Source: Rhizodiscina lignyota (taxonomy: Eukaryota; Ascomycota; Dothideomycetes; Aulographales; Rhizodiscinaceae). From it: a DNA stretch of 64,000 nt. Positions 56,199-64,000 of the stretch are shown here, piece after piece. The DNA lies in NCBI GenBank assembly GCA_010015805.1, contig ML978133.1, positions 372,001-436,000 of the forward strand. Direction: 5' to 3'. A program made the position numbers and the translations under genes. The notes under the pieces are model-generated. The model worked only from the letters and a program-made list of their open reading frames with translations. It was not told the origin of the DNA and made no database searches. The first letter of the stretch is position 1. Each line of letters opens with the position of its first letter.

Positions 56199-57106
56199 CT
56201 AGTCCTGCAGTGTTTCCGAGATCTCTACCTTCGCTACCCCCTTCTCCGCATCCCACTCTTTCACCTTCACGCTCCTCATGTCTCTCACAATCCAATCTGC
56301 ACCCGCTTCCTTAAGCTGGCTCGCCTCATGCGTCGTCACCAACGCGCAGACTCTAAACCCAGCCGCCTTTCCAGCCTTCACACCCGCCGGCGCATCCTCC
56401 AACACCAGCACCTCCGGCTCTAGACGCTCCGCCATCTCGATGCCGAGCTTAGAATACCCGAGACGGTAACATGCTGGATCAGGCTTTCCATTCTCGACAG
56501 CTTCGGCAGAGACGAGGTGCTGCGGGTGCGCGAGCTTCATCACGTCGAGCCAGCCGGTTACTAATGGATAAGTGCCGGACGTAACGATAGCCCAAGGGAC
56601 GCCGAGCGCTTGCAACTCGTCGAGCATTGCTCGTGAGCCGGGCAGCTCGACGGCGTCGGCGCCGAATTGCTTTGGTAATTCTCCCTCTATTTTGGCAACA
56701 TCTGTGGCGCAGGTCAGCGAAGGGTTAGACGGAAATGGTCTAGGATCACTTGCATTCGTAGGTGGCCTTAGAGGGGTCGTGCTCCCGTAGAACGTCGATG
56801 GATCGGCGGCCATGGGAGGTCGCGAGGATGACGTTCGGGTCTATACCAAGCTCGTTGCCAATTCTAGCATACCCGTGTGAGATGAGGTACAGGGCTGGTG
56901 CTTCGGGGGCGCATACTTTGTCCAATGCTTTATTATGGCACTAGTGGAGTCTATAATTGTTCCATCCATGTCGAACAGCTATGCACCAAGTCAGAGCTCA
57001 GATGTCACGACGAATCTCAACATTGAGCAGCAGTAACGCTTACAAAGCCATTGAATGAGTGAATCTCTGCCGGTCCCGTAAACGAGGGCTCCGTTGCGTG
57101 TGGCAT
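56199..57106 (-). CDS. GPP1: Glycerol-3-phosphatase (HAD superfamily)
   Basis: Four exons, 57106..57044, 56978..56917, 56863..56754 and 56701..56199, encode 245 aa, close to yeast Gpp1/Rhr2. The enzyme releases glycerol from glycerol-3-phosphate and serves osmotic adjustment. HAD motif I is LFDMDGTIIDS (nucleophile Asp24, Asp26), followed by HWTKIGNELGIDPNVI, TSHGRRSIDVL, TYEYVAKIEGELP, motif II IVTSGTYP, KPDPACY and motif IV VLEDAPAG. The third intron (56753..56702) begins with GC, not GT: GAAT|GCAAGT ... CCACAG. Only this join yields the conserved EYVxKIEG; a GT donor one base pair off cannot keep the frame. The gene is divergent from NUG1. Confidence 0.92.
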
Positions 57107-57679
57107 CGTGAATGTGTCTCGGAAACAAAAGAAATCTATGAAGGATCAAAGAAATGACTCAAGAAACGATTCTATATAGCTTCCCAACACGAGCCCAATG
57201 CTTGCTAACCATTTGCCATCTCAGGCCCTTCGCCGATATGCAGAGCGGCGGCTAGGCTCGCCCTTTCCGCCCGGAATTGCGGTGGGAGTTACAATGTCGA
57301 GCTTTATCAGGCAAGCTCTCTAGCCGGCTCTCGTTCTTCTTGTGGTCAATCTCGGGCATATAGTGAAGAGATTTGACCCCTGATACCGTAAAGCTTGCGC
57401 AGTGCACTTCAGGGCTCAAACTCGGTTCCAGCGATGCGCTGGACGTGCACAGCAGCAAAGTCAATGGTCTAGCGCCCAGCCCACGAACTGCCAAAACTTT
57501 CCTCTGTCTCGACATTTTAAGAATAGCCAAAATTTACTTGAAAAGGCAGCTCCGCATTCCGACAATTCCGATAATTAGCCGCGAAATACCGCGAAATCTT
57601 GGCATTGAACTTTTCCTTGGTGGGACAATTTTGTGAGTGTCTTGTGAATATCCAACCCACATCAACCCCAAAAGCAGAT
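57107..57679. promoter_or_regulatory. Shared divergent promoter, GPP1 / NUG1
   Basis: A 573-bp gap between the two start codons. Short ORFs only; no defined element recognised. Confidence 0.4.
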
Positions 57680-59463
57680 ATGAAGGTCGGAAAGCCCAGA
57701 TCCAAGCGCGTGCCAGTGCGCTTGCGCCATAAAATTGAAAAGGCTTCGGCCGCGAAGCAGCGCAAAGAGCGGAAGCAAGCGAAGAAGGTACAGTAAATTC
57801 GCTTAAATTTCGTATCATGGCTTCAGAAGCATTGAAACTAATCAGCTTCTACCTCTAGGATCCAACATGGCGAACACGGCTAAAGAAAGACCCTGGCATA
57901 CCGAATCTGTTTCCGTACAAGGACAAAATACTAGCAGAGATTGAAGAGAAAAAGAGGCAAAAAGAAGCAGATGCCGCGAGAAGGAAAGAAGACACAAAGG
58001 CTCTGAAGGCTGGGAAGAGCGAGGATGCGCAAGCTGACGATGGAGCTGAGGAAGAAGGCGACGATGATGTCTTGTATGACTATGGTAGCGACGAGGGCGA
58101 AGACGAAACCCTACAGGACGATTCGAACCCAATGGCCGCACTGCTAGCGTCGGCCAGAGCTCGTGCTGTAGAACATGACCGTGGAAAAAATGCACATGGC
58201 GACCAGATGGATCAAGATGATAGCGGCTCGTGGGAAGGCTTCGACGAGGATGATTCCCCGCAAGCATTCACCACACAACCACGACCAGACTCGTCACGCC
58301 GCGCATTTACCTCGACATTCAACAATCTTCTGTCGTCCGCAGACGTCGTCCTCTATGTTCTCGATGCTCGCGACCCGCTAGGCACACGATCCCGTGCCAT
58401 TGAGCGACAGATTACAGCCGCCGACTCTGGGTCGAAACGGCTGATTTTGATTCTCAACAAGATTGACCTCGTGCCGCCTCCTGTTCTGAAGGCATGGCTT
58501 GTCCATCTGAGGCGCTACTTCCCGACTCTACCACTTCGTGCCAGCAATCCTGCTGCAAATGCAAAGACATGGGATCATAAGGCTCTTACTGTCAAAGGTA
58601 CCACGGAGACACTTGTGAAGGCTTTGAAGAGCTATGCAGCGAACCAAGGGATGAAGCGCTCAATTAGCGTGGGCGTGATTGGATATCCAAACGTGGGCAA
58701 ATCCAGCGTCATCAATGCGCTTAGGTCGAGGCTGGGAGCACGAAATGATGCATGTCCCGTTGGTGCTGAGGCCGGCGTCACCACTAGCTTGAGAGAAGTC
58801 AAGCTGGACGGCAAGGTCAAATTGATTGATAGTCCAGGCATCGTATTTGCATCGACTGACGAGGATCAAGAGATGGTCGATGTAGCAGACAGAGCTGCTT
58901 CCAAGAAGAGTAAGGATAAGAAAGTAGAAGAGCAAGCGAGGCTCATTCTGCTCAATGCGATTCCACCAAAAGAAATAGACGACCCTATTCCCGCAGTTTC
59001 GCTTCTTTTGAAGCGCCTAACTGCGCTCTCGGACAACGCATCTAGCACTACGCCTTTTGACTCCATGCTATCATACTATGGGATCCCACCTCTACTGTCG
59101 GCTCCGACCGAAGATGGCAAGAGAGACATCACGACCGACTTCCTCGTCCAAGTAGCGCGAAAGCGTGGCCGACTCGGAAAGGGTGGCGTGCCAAATCTGA
59201 ATGCTGCCGCCTTCACCGTCATCATCGATTGGCGCGACGGCAGGATACAAGGCTGGGTCAACGCGCCCAAACTGGCGGTACACGTAGAGGGAGTAGACGA
59301 TGTGGACATGGGTGGTGATGAGAACACTAAAGCGCAAAGTGATGGAAAGATGGTGGATCAGAAGAAGATTGTGACGGAGTGGGCTGCAGAATTCAAGCTA
59401 GAGGGGCTTTGGGGCGACGGTGAAGGTGATGGAGAAGAAGAGGCGCGGATGGATGTTGGCTGA
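57680..59463 (+). CDS. NUG1: Nucleolar circularly permuted GTPase (60S assembly factor)
   Basis: Two exons, 57680..57787 and 57859..59463 (71-nt intron), encode 570 aa. The Lys/Arg-rich N-terminus (VGKPRSKRVPVRLRHKIEK, then DPTWRTRLKKDPGIPNLFPYK) is the hallmark of Nug1/GNL3-type proteins. GTPase motifs occur in permuted order: G4 LNKIDLV comes before G1 GYPNVGKSSV, then G3 DSPG. Two acidic stretches lie near residues 105-130 and at the C-terminus. Nug1 acts in nucleolar and nuclear steps of large-subunit maturation. The 36-codon first exon ends KQAKK and joins DPTWRT. Confidence 0.94.
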
Positions 59464-60296
59464 GAGCGGCAAAATTGCTGAATTCGGCGTGTATCTTTGA
59501 GCGTTTCCTGACCGTGGTCGAACGGTTCATCTCGGGCCATGGCGAATTAATAGCGCTATCCACTTAGCTGTGGACAATGTTCGCATTAAATTATTGCTCC
59601 GACAAGCTGGAGTAAATTGATTGCATTCGACTCCTGAAGTCCAGCATATTGGCGTCATATAATCGATGTGCTTTCCGAGCATCATTGAATATTCACCTGC
59701 AGATGAGACAGCATTTGCGGTGCTCCGTGAAAGGTCAGTTGCATGCCATACGGTATGGCTCATGCATGTCAGATCAACAGGTGATCTCTCTACCAGCATT
59801 TATGTACCATGAGCTAAACAGATCACTGCACACGAAGTTATCACACGATAATATAAGAGAACCAGAGATACTGGAGCTGCTTGAATTTCACAATGACCAT
59901 TGCGCGCTCTAGATTGGAGGTTTAATGTGAACTGTCCTGCGTCACCTGATTGCTTACAATGAACTCAAATTCCTTTCCCATCAACGCGTTTTTTCAGTGA
60001 ACAATACTCAAGACCCAGTTAGGCGGCTTCACTGCATTACTTAGCTATTCTGGACTCGCCAATCACGTATCACTGCTTCGAGAGCATCCTATTCCATTAT
60101 GGCAAGAGTTACGTCCGGAACTCGTCCGAAATTCAACCTGAACCAACTTGAAACAGGTAAATGGGTTTCGAGCTTCATAACTCCATACTACTATCTCCAT
60201 ACTATTGGCAGCATTTTCTCTCCAAAATTGTATCGTTTCCATTAACTATCAGTCCCTCTTTGCCTCAATTGCATCCAGTGTTCATCTTCTGTCACA
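59464..60296. other. Intergenic, about 830 bp, upstream of SDR
   Basis: A/T-rich, no supported gene. The final 100 bp are C/T-rich leader. Confidence 0.35.
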
Positions 60297-61283
60297 ATGG
60301 GCGCCACATGGTCTCAATTCTTTCCTCCAACGCCCACCCTCACAGAAGCAAACCTTCCGAGTCAGAAAGGCAGAGTATTCATCGTGACCGGCGGCTACTC
60401 AGGCATCGGCCTGGAACTCGCAAGGATCCTATATAATGCCGGCGGCAAAGTCTACATCGCAGGCCGCTCGGTCTCATCCGGGCAGGACGCGCTCCGCACT
60501 ATCAAGTCATCCAACGACACCGCGTCGGCTGGAGAGCTAGAATTCCTGCACATCGACCTCAGCGACTTGCAAGCCGTCAATGCCGCAGCGGAAGAGTTTC
60601 GCGCTAAGGAGTCGAAGCTCGACGTTCTGTTCAACAACGCAGCAGTCTCGATGCCGCCGCCGGGAAACACGACGAAGCAGGGCCATGAACTCCAGCTCGG
60701 CACCAACGCACTGGGCCCATATCTCTTCACGCAACTGCTCATGCCATGCCTCGAGAAAGCAGTGGAGACGGCGCCGAAGGGGTCGGTGAGGGTGGTGTGG
60801 ACAGGGAGTCTCGTGATCGACCAAACTGCGCCGAAAGGCGGGTTCGAGATGAGCAAGATCGACAAGCCCGCGACTAATCTGCCCGGGCAAAGCGACAACT
60901 ACACACTATCGAAGATGGCGAACTGGTTTATTTGTTCGGAGCTAGCGCGACAGTCAGGTGCAGAGGGGAAGGGCATCATGCATATTGTGCAGAATCCGGG
61001 CAATCTGTATACGAACCTCCTTAGGCATCACTCATGGCTACAGTGGTTCGTGAGCCCGCTCCTACACAAGCCGATAATGGGTTCGTATACGGAGCTATGG
61101 GCGGGCTTGAGTGAGGAGTTGACAGTAGAGATGAATGGTTGCTACGTGGTGCCTTGGGGAAGAGTGCATCCCAGTCCTCGGAGAGATTTGCTTGAGGCCT
61201 TGAAGAGCAAGGAAGATGGAGGCACAGGGAGGGCAGCAGAATTTGTGGAGTGGTGTTTCGAGCAGACGAAGGAGTTCAGATGA
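60297..61283 (+). CDS. Short-chain dehydrogenase (retinol-dehydrogenase-like), 328 aa
   Basis: An intronless frame. Classical SDR features: FIVTGGYSGIGLELAR (TGxxxGIG cofactor loop), YIAGRS (Arg suggesting NADP(H)), DLSDLQAV, FNNAAVS, catalytic YTLSK and NPGNLYTNLLR. The C-terminal part (GSYTELWAGLSEELT, then GCYVVPWGRVHPSPRRDL) is typical of fungal WWOX/retinol-dehydrogenase-like SDRs found in many primary and secondary metabolic settings. The start MGATWSQFFPP is characteristic of this subgroup. The substrate is unknown; neighbours (NUG1, CIA30-like) give no pathway hint. Confidence 0.9.
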   Translation: MGATWSQFFPPTPTLTEANLPSQKGRVFIVTGGYSGIGLELARILYNAGGKVYIAGRSVSSGQDALRTIKSSNDTASAGELEFLHIDLSDLQAVNAAAEEFRAKESKLDVLFNNAAVSMPPPGNTTKQGHELQLGTNALGPYLFTQLLMPCLEKAVETAPKGSVRVVWTGSLVIDQTAPKGGFEMSKIDKPATNLPGQSDNYTLSKMANWFICSELARQSGAEGKGIMHIVQNPGNLYTNLLRHHSWLQWFVSPLLHKPIMGSYTELWAGLSEELTVEMNGCYVVPWGRVHPSPRRDLLEALKSKEDGGTGRAAEFVEWCFEQTKEFR

Positions 61284-61354
61284 GGCGTTTCGCTTCATTG
61301 GTGTGGAATGTTGTCAAAGCTATTGTAAGATAATTGCTAAAAAGAGAATTAGAT

Positions 61355-62364
61355 TTACTCATCCAGGCCATACTGGATCACGAGAACGGCATGAACCATC
61401 ACTGCCACAATAGCACTGTATACCAACGTCCTTCCGAAAGCAGCTCTGAGCCGTTGATCATGGCGGGTATGCTCTTGCATAATCCGCTCAACATCGTCGT
61501 ACCGCCTCCTCCCATCGGCGTACCGAGATTCAGATATGATCAGAGGTGACTTCTCGGTGACCGTTTGCCCAATCTCAACGTCGAAAGAGCCTGAACCATC
61601 GAGATGTGCCTCGTGCAGGGTTCCGTCCTGAACTCCCCTTTTTACCGCGGCGATTGATTTGATGGAAAGGGTGAATGGGCCTTCTTGGTCGCCAAAGAAG
61701 CTAGTACTAACTGTTAAGAATAATTTAGGATTAACTTCAAAACAAAGTACTTGCCTTCGACACAAGATGCTAAAGCGCTTGATGTTCTTCAGATCCAATT
61801 CGGGTGCATCAGGTTTCGGTTTGCCACGATATGTAGCTTTGAGGTCTGACCACGGAATGAATATGGCGTCATCTCCGTCCTTTAATACTCTCGAATCGAA
61901 ACTAAAGTCGAATTCGTATGAGGTCGTAGACTGCTCCCGGCCATTCTCTGGATTTCTCGGTAGCAATTCGTCTTTGATTGTGAATGTGTATTTCATCGCT
62001 AGTTTGAAGCGTCAACTTTGAGATCGTAAGATTTGTTGGTCAACTAACAATCAGCCTTCTTAATCTTCAACTCAACTCCATCGTACTTCGAAAGGTCCCA
62101 TGATCGTTCGTCTCCACTCGTCCTCTGTGAAGCGAATCCTGCTCCACCAAGCGTTTTGATGTCAAGCGTGCCTCTGAACTTGGCGGCGGAGAATGAGGCA
62201 TTGATATCTAGATATGATTCGGATTTGCCGCCTCGGACTGTGTCGTTACTGGCGCTCCAATCGGCGGAGTTCCATTTTCTGATAATCGTCAGTAAATTGT
62301 CTGTTTAAGACTTGGGACGGTCATACTTGTCACCACCAAACAGATATACCCGCTTCGGATGCAT
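61355..62364 (-). CDS. CIA30-domain protein with C-terminal membrane segment
   Basis: Four exons, 62364..62327, 62278..62049, 61998..61755 and 61700..61355 (introns 48, 50 and 54 nt), encode 285 aa. The CIA30 (complex I intermediate-associated protein 30) domain is recognised by WNSADWSASNDTVRGGKS, FRGTLDIKTLGGAGFASQR, SWDLSKYDGVELKI, YTFTIKDELLP, IPWSDLKATYRGKPK and FSILCRSFFGDQEGPF. The third intron begins GC (CGAAG|GCAAGT ... ACTAG); it is 54 nt and stop-free, so retention would insert 18 residues in the conserved FSI..RSFFG stretch. The C-terminus has a single hydrophobic span (VYSAIVAVMVHAVLVIQYGL) suggesting a tail anchor. Whether it assembles complex I or has another role is open. Confidence 0.86.
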
Positions 62365-63051
62365 CTTGAATTACCTCATGGCCGAAAATTAAGAACAAGG
62401 CGGAGGTCCAAATATGCAATGGAACTTATTATATGATCATGACGTGAACAAATAGCACGTGCAGCTGGACCCTTGGATCATCCAGCCTGCCAGGATCCAG
62501 CGTCAAATTCGAAGTCTCCTTGACGTCTCCTTGTGTCCGTCTGACTATGAGTACAATGGTTGGAGCGATAGAGAGGAGGGATTCAACCTCCTGTCTCATG
62601 CTGTGGTAATGTTCGTGATAAGTTTTCTGCTGCTGGCATGTGTAGTTGAGCAGCAGTGCGGCTTGCGTCGGGAGCTCCTTCCAATTCTTTGCGCGTCGGA
62701 GGGAAGGCACGACGCAACGCGAAATGAGGTGCCGCTAGATTCACACGTCAACACATAAAATTGAGCTTAACATTCGATGACTCTCTTTTTCTCTCACCGG
62801 TTCATTCCGCCGCGCTTTCGCTCATATTCCGTTTGATCAAACCTCTTCCTTACAACCTCGTTTCTCGCTCTTCAAACCCACAACCGTCTCTCACGACGCG
62901 CTCTATCTGCACGTCTTCTCCTTCCAGCGGCCTCTTGAGTCCGTATCTCTTCATGACCGTTGTTTACTAGTGCACAACCTCTGTAGACTCTGTCAGAAGA
63001 TTAGGCCAATATTGTCTCAATATTGCGCGCAACTTCGTTCAGGTCTCCAAC
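62365..63051. promoter_or_regulatory. Shared divergent promoter, CIA30-like / right-edge gene
   Basis: A 687-bp gap with a C/T-rich leader from about 62770 to 62960. No coding feature supported. Confidence 0.4.
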
Positions 63052-64000
63052 ATGGCAACTAACTTCAACCCCTTCAGCGTCCTCGCTGAGTAAGTTTCTC
63101 TTATTTACTGAAAGCTATGAATATGGCTGACGTTTTATTCGCACAGGAATGAAGAAACGGGTAAGAACACGCATTCTCCGATTCCGCTGTCTCAATCCGA
63201 GTGCCACGCGACATTCTCGTAACAACTCAAAACCTGCAGACAGCGCATATGCCAGCGGCGGGACTCCAAGTGTTGGGATAAACGAAGATGCTTATGATCC
63301 TCTCCAATCAGATATGCAAAGCCACGATGGTGACGGCGATACTTTGGTCGTAGCCTCGCCGGATAGAAGCAGCCCAAAGAGGACAATGTCTAGCTTGGTA
63401 ACGCACAAACCGAAAGAGTCAAACCTGCAAATTAACCTTACAGCCTTGAAGACAACTCCAAGCCAAACCCCGCAGAAGTCTTTGCACAAGGCGCCTGCCT
63501 CATTTGCCTCATCGAAAGACGTAGCGAATGTGACCCCAGAGCAAATTACGAAGAAGACACCACCGTCGATCTCACAAACCCCAACTGTGAGACTGTCAGG
63601 AGTGACCAGCCCGAAGGATAAGGAACCCGGCCGACCATCTGCGGCGACCGACCAGCTTCCCATCACCACTCATCGCACAAATGTTATCCGAAATGCTTCA
63701 AAGCAGATGATGATTACTAAGGATGGTAGCCCGCAGAAAATTGTGAGCACTACTAGCGCTGCCTCGCAATCGAAGACGACTCCAAAAAAGACGGAGTCGA
63801 TTGCAGCGCCGAACCAAGCCAGTGCAACCACACATCCTAGCATAGTTCAAGAGAGAATCGTCCGTCCAGTACCCCCAACAGGTCCCAGGAATCCTCAATT
63901 TGCGCCACGAAGGCTCCCTGTCCAACGCTTTGCGAGCGACCGAAACCTGCCAGCTGTCATAGCATGGCGACAACGCCAGCCACCAGTCAAAGTCCATGAG
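63052..64000 (+). CDS. Hypothetical disordered protein, N-terminal part (runs off right edge)
   Basis: Three exons are visible: 63052..63089, a 14-nt exon 63147..63160, and 63240..64000, which continues beyond the window (introns 57 and 79 nt). The joined start reads MATNFNPFSVLAENEET, then DSAYASGG. The visible 270 residues are Ser/Thr/Pro/Lys-rich with SP and TP sites (SPDRSSPKR, TPSQTPQK), basic patches and no domain, consistent with a nuclear or cytoskeletal phosphoprotein. The frame stays open for over 750 nt to the edge with consistent coding composition. I do not recognise the family. Confidence 0.7.

Noticed and set aside
1-64000. CRISPR arrays, bacterial operon signals, rRNA genes
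   Set aside because: The window is fungal nuclear DNA with spliced genes. No regular short direct repeats with unique spacers and no rRNA-like sequence were found.

Overview
This 64 kb window is nuclear DNA from a filamentous ascomycete (Pezizomycotina; a Dothideomycete is my best guess, by inference only). The evidence is short introns of about 45-110 nt with GTAAGT/GTATGT-type donors, compact genes on both strands, pyrimidine-rich leaders, and fungal-specific families: a PIR cell-wall protein, GH16 and GH17 enzymes, a fungal lipoxygenase, a CmcJ/AsaB-like oxidoreductase, F-box-like proteins and a MIX23/Cid2 homologue. I reconstructed 25 protein-coding genes, most of them spliced by hand using reading-frame continuity and family conservation, plus one doubtful ORF. 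I saw no tRNA, rRNA, CRISPR array or intact transposon.

Layout: the start of ERG8 (phosphomevalonate kinase) leaves the left edge on the minus strand and shares a divergent promoter with a 1297-aa mitochondrial-type PPR protein. A 626-aa F-box-like protein of unknown role follows. It has a long intron-containing leader and a striking palindrome next to its TATA box. Behind it lies an array of diverged tandem repeats of about 165 bp (9.1-10.8 kb). From 10.8 to 18.7 kb four genes lie head to tail on the minus strand: a CmcJ/AsaB-like oxidoreductase, a secreted GH16 glycanase, an SDR and a lipoxygenase. Three of the four are redox enzymes that could form a small oxylipin-type cluster. A 5-kb stretch without recognisable genes (18.7-23.7 kb) separates this accessory block from the rest.

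From 23.7 kb to the right edge the window is mostly housekeeping: a PIR/GPI wall protein, an F-box-like protein, MIX23, DNA ligase I (CDC9), a GNAT acetyltransferase, a CorA-like membrane protein, mitochondrial branched-chain aminotransferase, a SCY1-family pseudokinase, a secreted His/Gly-rich protein, V-ATPase subunit H (VMA13), a DHA1-type MFS transporter, a GH17 glucanase, a homeodomain transcription factor with a very long upstream region, glycerol-3-phosphatase, the ribosome-assembly GTPase NUG1, a second SDR, a CIA30-domain protein, and the start of a disordered protein running off the right edge.

Many genes are divergent pairs with 350-840 bp shared promoters: ERG8/PPR, MIX23/CDC9, GNAT/CorA-like, BCAT/SCY1, GPP1/NUG1 and CIA30/right-edge gene. 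Wall biology recurs (GH16, PIR, GH17). Two introns use GC-AG splice sites, one of them in-frame and stop-free. Functions are inferred from recognisable motifs and family knowledge; no search was run.
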